Positions 46,357 through 59,028 of a stretch of 64,000 bases of DNA are shown here, one piece after another. The notes below the pieces were generated by a model. It worked only from the letters and a program-made list of their open reading frames with translations, ran no database searches and had not been told where the DNA came from. This DNA comes from Isoetes taiwanensis (lineage: Eukaryota; Streptophyta; Lycopodiopsida; Isoetales; Isoetaceae), in NCBI GenBank assembly GCA_021234155.1, contig JAJEKV010000038.1, forward strand, positions 9,287,458 to 9,351,457, written 5' to 3'. A program made the position numbers and the translations under genes. How positions within the stretch are numbered: the stretch's first letter is position 1; the number at the start of each line of letters is the position of its first letter.

Positions 46357-47435
46357 TTCTCTCTCCTTCCTCTCTCCCTCCTCCTCCTCTCTCTCTTCTC
46401 TCTCTCTTTCTCCCTCCCTCTCCTCTCCTATATCCTTTCTCTTCTTCTCTCTCCTCTCTCTGCTCACCACCTCTCTCTTCCCCCCCCTCTCTCTCTCTCC
46501 CCTCCTTCTTCTCCTTTCTCTCTCTTCCTCTCTTCTCTTCCTTTTTCTCTCTAGATCCCCTTTCTCCCTCTCTCCTCTTTCATTTTCCCTCTGTACCACC
46601 ACCCTCTCTCTCTCTCTCACTTTCCCTCTGTCCTTTCTCTTTCCTCTATACTGCACCTCTCCTATCTCTCCCCTATCTCGCCCTCTCTCCTCCTCTCTCT
46701 TCCCTTCTCTTTGTCTTTCCTCTCTCTTCCTCCCTCTGGCATCACCCCCTCTCTCCTATCTTTTCCTATGCTTTCTTTTCTATTCCTCTCTCTCTTTCCC
46801 TCCTCCCCTTTTCCCTCTTCTCTCTCCTCTCTCTCTCATCTCTCTTCTCTCTCTCCTCTCTCTTCTTTCCCTCTCTCTCTCTCTTCCCTCTCTCTTCTCT
46901 CTCCTCTCTCTCTTCCCTCTCTCCTTTCTCTCTTCTTCCCTCCTCTCTCTCTGTTTTCTCCCTCTCTCTCTCTATTTCTCCCCTATCTCTCTGTCTTCTT
47001 CTCTCTCTCTCTCCTATCTCTTAGGAGTCTTCCTCTCTCCTATCTGCCTCTCATCTCTCTCTCCTCTCTCTTCCCTCATCTCTCTCTCTCTCTCCTCTCT
47101 CTCTTCCCTCTCTCTCTTCTCTCTCTTCTCCCTCCCCTCTCTCTTCTCTCTCCCTCTCTCCTTTCTCTCTCCTTTCTCTCTTCTCTTCTCTCCTATCTCT
47201 CCCTCTCTCTTCTCTCTCCTCTCCCTCTCCTTTATCTTTCTCCTCTTTTCTATTCCTCTCTCTCTCTCTTCTACCTCCCTCTCTCTTCTCCCTCTCCTTC
47301 TCTTCCCTCTCTCCACTCTCTCTTCTCCCTCCTCTCTCTACTGTTTCTCCCTTCTCTCTCTATTTACTCCCCATCTCTGTCTTTTCTCTCTCCTATCTCT
47401 TCCACACCTCTTCTCTCTCTATCTCTTCTCTCTCT

Positions 47436-47965
47436 ATATTATGGCTAAAATATAGTAAATAATAATGTTTGCATAAATTAATATGTAATAAGCATTATAT
47501 GTTTAAAATAATAATAAAAGCATATGGTAAGCATTACGTATATGACATGTAAGGCAATAGCCAATAGGCAATATATTTTTATGTCAATAGCAGACAACCA
47601 AATAGCGGGTTTATACATATATAGCATATTTGTTGTAATGAAGCAAATAATATGTATGGCGTTAATAAATAATAATAATATGTTTAAAAATAATTAATAA
47701 TATATATGTAAATAATAATATTTTAAAAATATAAATAACGTGTATATAATAATAAATAATACTTAGTGTGTAAAAGCATATAATAAAATAATAAAGCAAT
47801 AATAAACATATATTTGGCATAATAATAATAATAAATATATGTTTAAAATTAACATTTTATAATATATTTATAAGCAATAAAAATAAAATATATATATATA
47901 ACATATATATTTTATAGAACATATATATATATGAACATATATATATATTTTATATATATATATAT
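47436..47965. repeat. AT-rich block inside unit 2
   Basis: About 530 bp of AATAATA and ATATAT sequence abruptly interrupts the CT tract and is missing from units 1 and 3, apart from a very short TATATA patch in unit 3 (about 50710-50740). Confidence 0.85.
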
Positions 47966-48542
47966 CTCTTCTCTCTCTCCTCTCTGTCTCTCTCCTCTCT
48001 CTCCTCTCTCTCTCATCTCTCTTCTCTTCTCTCTCCTTTCTATTTCCTCTCCCCTTTCTCTCTTCTCTCTCCTCTCTCTTCTTTCCCTCCTCTCTCCTCT
48101 TTCTCTTCCCCCTTTCTTCCTCTCCTCTTCCTCCTCTTCTCTCTTTGTCTCTCTCTCCTCCTCCTCTCTTTCTCTCTCCCCTCTCTCTTTGTTTCTCTCT
48201 CTCCTTCTCTCTCCCCTCTCCTTTTGTCTCTCTTCTCCCTCTTCTCTCTTCTTTCCCCTTTCTTCTCTCTCTTCTCTCTCTCTCCTATCTCTCTCTTTCT
48301 CTCTCCTCTCTTCTCTCTCTCTCTTCTCTCTCATTTCTCTCTACTCTCCCCTCTCTCTCTCTACATCTTTCCTCTCTCCTCTCTATTTCTCTCTCTCTCT
48401 CTTCTCTCTCCTCTTCTCTCTCTCCCTCTCTCTCTCTCTTCTATCTCCTCCCTCTGTCTCTCCTCTCTCTTCTCTCTCCTCTCTCCCCTCTCTCTCCCAT
48501 TTCTCTCCCCCTCTATCTTTCCCTCTTCTCTCTCTAGCTTCA

Positions 48543-48565
48543 TTCTAGAACATTCTAGAAGGTTC
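48543..48565. promoter_or_regulatory. Five-box heat-shock element, unit 2
   Basis: Identical in sequence to the element in unit 1 and in the same place after the CT tract. Confidence 0.75.
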
Positions 48566-48654
48566 TAGGATCATCAGCCTCTTAATTAACCAAAGGAATT
48601 TCCATTGTTGACTTTAGCTTGCTAAATATGGACTTCCTATTTTTTTCAAGAAAA

Positions 48655-48960
48655 GGCTGGTTGTTGGTCTAGTGTTAAGGGTGGGGGTTTTGAGCAATGT
48701 CCAGGGTTCAAGTCCATACATTAAAGCAAAAAGTTTTATCCACCAAACTTGGGGAGCTTTTGAGAGACCAAGGCCACCGGACTGACCGAGAGCAAGCCAC
48801 ACGTGAAACCTCATGTCGATGGTGACATACTCACGAGGGCGCTATTCTTTTATTGTGGGGGGTGGAGTTACATTAGATTATCTTGTGGTATTTCTTTATT
48901 ATAATAGACTCTTGGTAGTAGGGCCTTTTCTTTTATACCTTTCCTCATTAAGGTAGGCCT
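48655..48960 (+). mobile_element. tRNA-derived SINE-like segment, unit 2
   Basis: A-box region TTGGTCTAGTGTTAAGG (48664-48680, one change from unit 1) and B box GGTTCAAGTCC (48705-48715), followed by the same body. Confidence 0.6.
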
Positions 48961-50816
48961 TGGCCGTGCCCGTGACCTAAGCCTCGTCTGGACCACCCAT
49001 GCCCTTCTTTTTGTAGTATTCCTCGGCTCGGTAGAGCCTCAGAGTGACCTAAGCCTCGATTGGACCCTATTAACACTTTTGGTGAGCCCCTTCCCTTTTT
49101 GTGGCATCTCTCTCTCTCTTCCTCTTCTCCTCTACAGCCAAGCTCTCTCCTCTCTTCTCTCCTGGCTCTCTCCCTCTCTCTTCTCTCTATTCTCTTTTCC
49201 CTCCTCTCTTCTCTCTCCTCCTCCTCTCTTCTCTCCCCTTCTCTTCTGTCTCCTCTCTCTTTCCTCTCGGTCTTCTTCCTCCTCTTCTCTGTTTTTCTCT
49301 CTCTCCTCTCTCTCTCTTTCACTGTCTCTTCTCTCTCTGCTTCCTCTCTCTCCTCTCTCGCAGCTCCCTCTCTCCTTCTCTCACCCATCTCCTTCAACCT
49401 CCCTCCACTGCATACCTCTCTCTCCTCCTCTCTCTCTCTTCTCTCTCTCTTTTCTTATACTCTCTCTCCTCTCCTTTACCTTCTTCTCTCTCCTCTCTCT
49501 ATCTCACCTTGCTCTCTCTTCCCCCCCTCTCTCTCTCTCCCCTCCTTCTTCTCCCCTTTCTCTCTCTTCCCTCTCTTCCTCTTCCCCTTTTCTCTCTGAG
49601 TCCCTTTCTCCCTCTCTCCTCTTTCTTCTTTTCCCCTCTCTTCTCTCTCTCTCTCTCTCTCTCTGTCCTTTTCCTCTTGTCCTTTCTCTTTCTCTCTCTC
49701 TCTTCCTCCTGCTCCTCTCTCCCCTCTCTCTCCCCTCTCTCACTCTCTTGCCCTTCTCTTTATCTTTACCCTCTCCCTCTCTTTCCTCCCTCTGTATCCT
49801 ACCCCCCCCTCTCTCTATCTTTCTCTTTCTTTTCTATTCCTCTCTCTTCCTTCCCTCTCGCACCCTCTGCTCTCTCCTCTCTCTCTCATCTCTCTTCTCT
49901 CTCTCCTCTCTGCTTCTTTCCCTCTCTCTCTCTCTTTTCCCTCTCTCCTTCTCTCTCCTCTCTCTTCCCTCTCTCTAGCACTTCTCTCTTCTTCCCTCCT
50001 CTCTCTTTGACACCACTCTCTCTCTCTCTATTTTCTCTATCTCTCTCTGTCTTCTTCTCTCTCTCTCTCCTGTCTCTCTTCAGTCTTCTCTCTCCTATCT
50101 CTTCTCTCTCTCTCTCTCTCTCTCCTCTCTCTCTTCCCTCCATCTCTCTCTCTCTCCTTTCCTCCTACTCCCTCTTCTCTCCTCTTCTCCTCTCTCTTTC
50201 TCCTCCTCCTCTCTCTCCTTTCTCTCTCCTCTCTTTCCTCTCTTCCTCTCCTATCTCTCCTCTCTCTTCTCTCTCACTCTCCCCCCCTCTCTTTATCTTT
50301 CTCTCTCTTTTCTATTCACTTTCTCTCTCTCCTCTTCTACCTCCCTCTCTTCCTCCCTACTCCCCTTTTTTTCATTTCCATTTCGGCCACTCTCCTGCAT
50401 CTCTTCTCTTCTCTCTCCTTTCTATTTCCCTCTCCCCTTTCTCTTCCTCTCTTCTTCCCCTCTCTCTCCTCTTTCTTCTCTCTCTTCTCTCTTCTCTGTC
50501 CCTCTCCTCTTTCTCCTCTCTCTTTTCCTTCTCTCCCCCCTCCTTTGTCTCTCTTCCTCCTTCTCTCTTCTTTCCCCTTTCTTCTCTCTTCTCCCTACTA
50601 TCTCCTCTTTCTCCTCTCTCATTTCTCTTCTCTCTTCTCCTCTCATTTCTCATTTTCCTTCCCTCTCTTTCTCCTATCTTAATTTCTCTCTCTCTCTTCT
50701 CTCCTCTCCTATATATATTACATATATATGCTCATATATATTCTCTCTCCTCTCTCCCCTCTCTCCCATTTCTCCACCACCTCTGTCTTTCCACCCCACT
50801 GCCTCTCTAGCTTTCA

Positions 50817-50839
50817 TTCTAGAACATTCTAGAAGGTTC
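50817..50839. promoter_or_regulatory. Five-box heat-shock element, unit 3
   Basis: Identical to the other two, although the flanks differ by small insertions and deletions. Confidence 0.75.
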
Positions 50840-50924
50840 TATCATCAGAAGCCTCTTAATTAGCCAAAGAAATTTCCATTGTGACTTTAAGCTTCAATAT
50901 GGACTTCCTTCTTTCAAGAAAGGC

Positions 50925-51170
50925 CCGGTTGGTCTAGTGGTGGGGTGGGGGTTTGGAGGCAATGTCAGTTCAAGTCCATGGTAAAGCAAAAGTTTTGTCC
51001 ACCAAACTTGGGAGCTTTTGAGGGGCCAAGACTATAGACTGGTAGAGATGAAGCCATGATGGCCACTACTTATGCCGATGGGCGTGACATACTCACTCAC
51101 TACAGACTCAGTTGTGAAGTAACTTATTTCACAACAATTATAAAGCTGCCCTTTATGAAATTAGTCCTGA
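50925..51170 (+). mobile_element. tRNA-derived SINE-like segment, unit 3
   Basis: A box TTGGTCTAGTGG at 50929-50940; the B box is slightly degraded (AGTTCAAGTCC at 50967-50977). The body is shorter and ends at CCTGAGGC, where copia sequence resumes. Confidence 0.6.
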
Positions 51171-52330
51171 GGCACGCATAGTAATCTTCTCCACTTAAAG
51201 AGTATAGGTGGAACAATCACATTTGCATTGCTTTTGAATATCTCTTGCCAGAATTTGAGCCCATTTTGCGCACTTACCATTGTGCCTATTCCATATACTT
51301 TGGCGGGCAAAATTTCATTTCCAATGTACCGGTCTCTAAGCAATTTGAAGCAGTAACAACTATCTCTGAGAAGCCATATGCATTGATGCTTGCATGCTAA
51401 CCATAGAATTCTATCTATCAACTTGACCATTTGAGAAGTTGTTTACCATGAAAAGTTTGCCATCTCTTATCTTCCTTCTCTCAAATCTATTGGGTATCTA
51501 TTCCTTATTCATTGCCGACTTCATTTTGCATTCCTTCTCATGGTGATACGCTGGAGTCACATCCTATAGCAGACCTCTCTTTGTTTTAGGGATACTTGAG
51601 AACAACTGCTTCTTTGCATCTTGACTTGATTAATACTATTTATCTGGTCCTGAGGTGCTCCAAACGCATTGGTTCCCACTTCAGCTCTCTTTCTCTTGAA
51701 GAATGCATAATTTTTTTGCTTTCCGCAAACTTTCATCTTTCATTCTTCTTCTAGTAGGGCAGCCACTAATGCCTGTCCATAATCGATGGAATGCATCAGG
51801 CATAAGAGTTGTGACTATTGAATGATATTCTGGCACGGTCCTTTCATCGTAAGCCTGTCGATCTTGAAAAATATTATTGCCTTTACTCTTGCAAGTTGCA
51901 CTACTAATGTTGCTCCCCGACTCGTGATGCTCCATCTTCAACTCAAACAGCTGGCACAGCTTTGTGCTACATACGGCACCATGATTGCCAAATGGTTTTC
52001 CATCATGTGCATAGTTTTATTTAGATGATTTGGGCGTGGAGTGCGCCGATGACTTCACTCTCCTGGGCGAGGCAGTAGTGGGTTGTTGCCTTATAATCTC
52101 TTTGCTCCTGTCCCCAGAGATTTTAGGATGCGACGTGGCGTTTTACTGTTTCTACCACTCCCCATATGGTTCCCTCATCAATATCAATTCTGAAGTTTAT
52201 TGGCCGAATCAATGGAAATTGTTTTCGATAGGAATTTTGTCCAGAAATTTTCTGAGATACCGACACCTTGGTAAAAAAAATGCAGTGGGATTTATTTGTT
52301 ACCTCGAGATAGTTATATATATGCATCTGA
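51170..52330 (-). pseudogene. Ty1/copia gag and protease region
   Basis: The minus strand at about 51950-51690 encodes KLCQLFELKMEHHESGSNIS, a long spacer, then LMPDAFHRLWTGISGCP, the pattern of the copia Gag (UBN2-type) domain. ORF 51430-51161 includes VYGIGTM and may be the protease end, which I call with less certainty. Orientation, order and decay fit the pol fragment at 41.1-42.9 kb, with the polypyrimidine array between them. Confidence 0.6.
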
Positions 52331-55300
52331 CGAATCAGGCTACAGATATTAATAATGACATCTTACTTGGACACTACTTATTTTACACATTAGCGAGAGA
52401 CAATCGACTCGTTCTAACAATTTTCTGGGAATGAGAATTCAAGAAGGCTTTAAAGGAGTTAACAGCCCGGAAATTCTTGATGTGAGACTATTCCAAGTAT
52501 AAAGGAATGCAGCCCTTGAAATACATGCATGGAACAAAAGGAAACAATGAAGTTAGAGATATGAACTCGAGAAATTCAAGTCTATAGATTCTAGTCTGGG
52601 ATCAGAAAATCCTATTCTTGACGCCGGACCTATTACTTTTAAGATGAGATTTAGAGGCATGATATAACGAATCCAAAGGAAGAGATGGAAGCAGTATGTA
52701 AACACAAATCGCTTGCATACTTCTATGTTCAATTACCTGTGATGTAAACTAGCTGCATTTTCATAATGGAAAACCATGGTAGTGCTTAGCGATTAACTCA
52801 ATTACCTGCTTTGTCCAGGGTATTATAGCAGAGAAAGGTACTACAGGAAGGAATACTTTTGGCACGAACTTCGATATGCATCTTTGATTCTTTTGAAAAT
52901 GACTTAAAAGGAGAAAAACCATGCATTAGATATTTAGCAAATGTTATACCTATGGAAAAGGTGGCCTTGAAAATTCACGAAATCAAAAGGGCATTAGAAG
53001 AACAATACAAAGGCTGACATTACAAATCCACACTATTAAAAGAGGGCATAAAGAGAGCTTTGGCGCATAGATGGGAGAGAAGAAAAGTGAGTTAATGAAT
53101 TTTAATAACAGAGCATGTAAAATTTAAAAATCTTGGACAAAGTCATCATTGATCGCGAATTTTGAAAATCGCATCAAGTCCTAGCGTCATACAAGAATCA
53201 CATACTTTTTGTAGGTGGTGGTTACATAACATGACATATGATGAAAGTATTATGGATATGTTGATCTAGTATTCATGGAGCTGAGGGTAAAAATTAAATT
53301 TACCCACATGGCTGGCTGTGATATCTTTCTCTTGACTGATTTCATTGATGAAATCAAAATCATGCGATGCTTACCCGGTACTGATTGCACACGCCCTTAA
53401 ATTTTTTGGCTAAGATTTTGGAGTGGACATATTCGGACGAAATCAAGCATGAGTATTGCAATATTAAAGAGCGGGTTCACATGTAATGAAGGCGCCATCA
53501 GCTGTCGACGTAAAAGGCTGCAGCCCTTTACATGGACCATCACACATCTTTCGTAATTAGCACATGGCCACACATGGTCCCTCTCAGGGTGATGGTTGGA
53601 TTGTGAACCCGACCTAAGGGCAAATTTAACTTCACCCATGTGGAATTGATGGTAGAAGATTTTGAGACGCGTATAGATCCGACCCTAGATTCATTGGAGA
53701 GGTGGCGAGAATGGAACCGTAATACATAAAAGAAGAAGCTTCCCTAGCGAGAAACATGGCTTTTCCCATGATGGAAGCGGTGTGTAAATTTGGCGACACG
53801 AAGGACGGAAAATATTTTATGCCTTTTAAGCATGATAGAAACTTCTTAATTTCCAATCTTTCATATGCCAAAAAATTTTCAAAATAAGCCAAAGAATCTA
53901 AATTTTAACATAAACTACGTATAAAATGCCGTGCTATATAATACGTACCAAAAAGTACATGAGTAAGTTTTAAAAACACAAATTGATCGATCAGCAAAGC
54001 GGCATTGCTCTTCTATCTTTTGCATACCGATCAGCAAAACAATGCTTACCCGATCTATGGTCAATGGTGCATCCTGCGGCCAAAGCATAAAGCGCCGGTA
54101 TCTCACGGGTTATTCGCGATGGCGCTCTTGATGAATGTTTTGTCGAGAAAATCCCCTCTCACAACTTGACGGTAGCTTCCAGAATGAGCATGCAATTGCC
54201 ATAAATTCATGAGGGCTGAAGGCTGTTCACACCAACTTCTGCAGGACAGGCACCATCTTGGCAAATATAGACCAAGCTACCATCATACCTTTATTCTTGA
54301 TATACGTAGGTCGTCCCAACAAAGTCCTCTTTCTCCTCTCCAAATATCGTTATTGCGTCGTCAACGAAGCAAACTTGACAAGCAAACTTCCAACCATTTT
54401 GTAGTGCTTATCTCTATCAAATCATTCAAAGAAGGACGTTACTATCACGGATACCATCATATACCTTTATTCTTGATAGCCACATTATCGTACCAACAAA
54501 GTCCTCTATACTTTCGGAAATATGGGTGTTAGATCAATCTTTGAAGCAAACTTGACAAGCAAACTTCCAACCATTTGTAGTGCGCTTATCTCTATCCAAA
54601 TCATTCAAAGGATATCGCGGATGGATTAAAAATTTATAGCAATGAACCGCGATCACTCACATCTGCGGTTACCTTCACCGACATCTGCATTGAGAGATAC
54701 TTCCTAGTAAACTTCTTCTTCAATAAATCCAACCTTGATAGCTTATCTTAAGTGACGTAAGTCGAGTCCCTTTGAAATTATAACTTAACTTCAACTCAAC
54801 AAGGACATCGCCCGAAAATGTATCATGAATTGTACTGAAAGACATGAACTTTGTTAATTTATGAAAAAATTAGAAGCAAAAAATGGTTATTAAAGTGTGC
54901 ACGAAAGATAGTAGCCTTCTCATAAAGTTTGTTGTCAACCATCTTCCATTTATCAAAATAGCGGGGCATTTGGCAAATCAATCTCTCCATTACTAGCCCC
55001 TCACAGACAACAATTGCACACCATTTCTTTAGCACATTGATGCTCATCATATAGTCAAGTAAAAATATTGAACTCTTCATGTGGAGTTGGCGACTTTCCC
55101 AACCATGAGTAAACTTTATTAGCTAGCTTGTCGGTAAAATAAAAAACAAAAGCATTTGGCTTCAATGTCAGAGCATCCTTCTTTAGCGCCTCTCTATGGA
55201 CTATCGTGATGAACCTTTTAATTTGGGGATTCGCCTTGAAATTTAGCTGCATTCTACGTGTGATAGCTAACATATTGAATCGCCATAATTGGCAATAACA

Positions 55301-58290
55301 ATAATTTTTATCTTCATTCAAATCCGCCAGTCAATAATGCTTGTGCAACATCATAGCGACTTTAGCACTACCATTTTCAGAAGCCTTACAAGCGTGCATT
55401 TAGGTTTCCCCTTTCCCTTAGGTCAAATATTGCATATACAAATGAGATGTCTTTCAAGCGTATGATCGATGGAGCTCATCTCTGGGCCTACTTCCGTGTG
55501 TATGTGTTATCTTTCTTGTATCAATACACGGCTACTTTGCATGATCTTTTATTTGTAGCGCGCGATACGAAGCCAACTTGTGGATCTTAGATCCCATTCA
55601 TTTTCTCCATTTCTTTTCTTGTTAGTGGAAGAAGAGCGAAACTAACTTGCAGTTGCATTTGTTTCCAACATTAGTAGAGGCATCACGCAATTTCTACCAT
55701 GATTCATTTTGTGACCTCCAAACTCTTTCTTGTTCTGGCTGGCTGTATATATCGAGGAGCTTGAACTAACAAGCGAGAAGCATGAGGCAGTTTAAAAAGC
55801 ATAGACCTTGATGATCGACTTTTCTTCTCTTCTTCCTCTGGATGAACCTATGAGATCAAAATAGCAGTAAAAGAAATTCCCGTCGCGAAGAAACTAATAG
55901 ATGGCATTTAACCTTATTATTTATCAGCAGCTTGTGTCTTCCATGATCCGCGTTTAGAAAAAGATGGATTCAGAAGTCTTTCCACGTAGCCCAGCCGAGG
56001 CATTAAATTGCGGAAAAAAAAATGAAAATACATGCAATTTAGGAGTTAAATCATAAGCGTGAAAGAACAGAAATCATAGCGTGAAGAAGAAATCATGCAT
56101 AAAAGCTTTGTAGCTATTTGCGACCACGGCTTTCTATAAGCGATTAGGCATTCTTTTAAAGCTCATCTTTCTTCACGATTCTCAATGGGTTTGTTTGCGG
56201 TAAAGACGCCATCCTGAGCTAACTAAAAACAAGACAAACTGACTTCTTCCTGTGGCGGATCTAGCGAACTATTGTTTTGCTGGCGAGGAATTAAGAATTT
56301 GGCGAAAGCGATATCGAACGACCAGCAAATTATTAGATGATTATCAACAAATTATTAGATCCTAGATTGATCACCTTCCGATTCCATGTAAAAGTAAAAT
56401 GCCGATTATTATTGCTCTGGCAAGGTAATGGGTTTCATTAGCAGATAGATATACATTACAAAAAACTGTAAAACTTCATGATTTCGAGCAAAAAATATTT
56501 TGGGCTTGTTGGGTTTTCTGCCAATACCTGTATCACGCCTTTCTCTTCAAGACCCATATTAAAGCGATTCACGATGGTACGTAAAAGCGATGATGAGCAT
56601 CGCGGTACAACAATCAGATCAAGCGTGAAACATTCATAAGGAAAGCATTTCGAATTCAAGCATTTCCGGTTCCGTGATGGCAATCAGTTCATCTTTCGAG
56701 TATGGAAATTTCTAGTTGGCTACACGATTTCTTATATGAATCGCGTTGACATGAATTGTTCAATGGTTGGTGATAATTTGTGATATTATAATTCATATTA
56801 TTTAATGTTATAGAACCATCATGACTTGGTTTCTATTTTTTTAAATATGTATACAAGTACAAATACTATACCATATTATATAACGCATTATACTAATATA
56901 CCATACGTAAAAAATGATAGGCAAACCTACATTTCCGGCCAGCTAAAATGCCATATAAATTGATTCAACACTTTATGGCATTTCCCGATTTGGTGCCCTT
57001 CATTTCTTGAGGGCGAGGGCAAAAATAGCTACGCTTGAGTGTGAGCACAAATTGCAATCAGAGTTTTTCATACGCCCAAGTGCTATGAGCTCGGTTTGGA
57101 GTAGATGCGGAATGCGATTTAAATTTCTAAGTTTTTTTTTTACTTCGTAATCACCCAGATCTCTATTCTATTTCCTTTTGTACATGACGGATCTAAACTA
57201 CTATTTGTTTTCTTTGCCAGAATCTTGGATACAAATAACCACCGAAGTTCTATATTGTGGCGAATGGTACAGTGCGCCATTATTTGTCGGCCCGGTAACG
57301 CTCGGCTGAGTACGTCATGACATCCACCGGACTCAGATAGCTTCCAAATGCTATATTAGCCATTGGGCTCTTCATAAAACTCAATCGCTGTGAAGGGCTT
57401 GAAATGTTAGTCACATAAAGGGTGCAACCTCACATGTCATATCATATCCGTATGTGCATGCATACACACATCATAAAGGGGTAGAATTCACATAGAATGC
57501 ACATGGCATGAGGTGCTGTTACGAGCTCGTGATATATCTAAAATAAGCATGAAGTTTTATATTCGAACACCAAAGTATTTACTAACAATAACGACCCATC
57601 ACGCAGTGAAACTTGGATGCCACCACGTATGCGCCACAAACATCACGGATGGCCCGAGGGGTTACTTTTCGTCATTTAAAGCTGGCGGTGTGCCATGAGT
57701 GGTAAGCTATGAATTAGCGCTATATGTGGTTTATACCATGGTCAACGCTCCGGGTACCTGGGAGCTACAACATGTGATCCACAAGACTAGAAATTCCATC
57801 AATTTAAACAACACAAACAAGGTTCTTACCCAATTAAACCAGCAAGGGTAATTCCCCAAGAAATTTTTAAGGAGCCCGATTGGGTTACAAATATGCATAG
57901 GGAGAAGTCTGATGATAGGCGGCGGACGGCAGGCGTGAGAGGGAGTGCGGTTTGGCGGCCACGGCATCAAGCACAGGTTAGAGCCAGTGTTTTCAGCGAG
58001 GACAGCGGGGGCCCTGCGGGAGGTACTACGTAAGCAGAGTTATCATCATACAGTAGGGCTTGATTCCGGGGTTAGGGAAGATAGTGATGTCCGGCCAATC
58101 TTCAAACGGGGAGCTCGAGCCCCAATCGGCATCTATAAAAAGAACAAATTAGCAGAGTAGCTTAAGGCCTCGAGGCTGATCACCAATCTTCCTCTTGTCG
58201 AGAGGATCTAGGGTTACGCATTATTTCCTCGAAGCATCAAACCATTCCTTCTCTGGGAAGCTACTACCGAGGTAAATTATGATCTCTTCA
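52331..58290. other. No gene recognised; contains a ~175-bp tandem repeat
   Basis: A segment at 54279-54434 recurs at 54453-54613 with small changes (CATACCTTTATTCTTGATA ... CAAACTTCCAACCATTT ... AAATCATTCAAAG). Minus-strand ORFs at 54859-55321 and 53632-53892 read like ordinary protein (for example VLKKWCAIVVCEGLVMERL), but I cannot assign them to a family; they may be exons of a decayed gene. Confidence 0.4.
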
Positions 58291-59028
58291 ATTTTAAATT
58301 CAGCCAAATTATTGAAGCTTACGCCTAGGAATCTCGGCATACCAGGAGGCTAAAATCAACTCAGATGAGGGATAGAGATAGGCCTTAAAGAAAAAGGCCC
58401 CAAGCGTATTGAATGCACGAGGCGAAGCGGCATTAGCAAGGAGGGAGGATACTCCCACACAAAAATTTCCTGAGCTACTATGGCAGGATGCGGTAATGGA
58501 AGACTTAGAGATAGAAGGCAATGGAAAGGAAAGACCCGGCCAGTAAACTAGCGAGAACTTCAGACCTGAAGTTCGCGACATCTATAGTAGCGATGGAGGA
58601 AAGGAAAGCGGAGATGATCTGGGAAACTGGTGCCTTACGAGACTATAACCAGGGGAGCACATATATCACCCGGCACATAACTCCCTTGGTACTAAGTGCA
58701 CCATGTGTTATCGATAAGCCAGCGGAATAGGGATGAAAAATAAGGGCCCAGATAGTTACATCACGAGAACCGAGTCAAGCGGTGTAGGGATACAAAATAA
58801 AGGCCCACAGATTAACTCAGGGGATAGAGAGTACAATCAAGAGAAGGTCGAGGTGTAGGTTGTACAAGAAATAATACAAGGGATGCGTGGAAGAATAATG
58901 ACATCAGAGCAAGAGTGAACAAACCCAGATTTTTGAATGGATAAAGAACAAGTTACCAACGTAAAGCGACCGGTAAGTTTGAGAGTTGACGCAGACTCTA
59001 AAAATAGTGGGCGGGATTTGCTCAAGAT

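Larger units (their letters stand above)
42880..51170 (+). repeat. Array of three large CT-rich composite units
   Basis: A leader containing CCACCCATGCC, CTCGGCTCGG and TTTGGACCCTATTAAC recurs at about 42.95, 45.84 and 48.99 kb. Each leader is followed by a long CT-rich tract (roughly 1.5-2.4 kb), an identical heat-shock-element match, TCTTAATTA and TGGACTTCCT, a tRNA-like segment, and TTTTGTCCACCAAACTTGGGAGC. A third-unit end aligns with the second-unit end up to CCTGAGGC at about 51165. The tracts also share long-range landmarks (for example GGTCTTCTTC followed by CTCTGTTTTC at about 43250, 46140 and 49270). These are therefore diverged copies of one unit, not a simple microsatellite. The ORFs of up to 815 codons across the tracts are Leu/Ser low-complexity artefacts. 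Confidence 0.9.

Noticed and set aside
53632-55321. Host gene on the minus strand in several exons
   Set aside because: Some frames look protein-like, but I could not join them with consistent splice sites or name a family.
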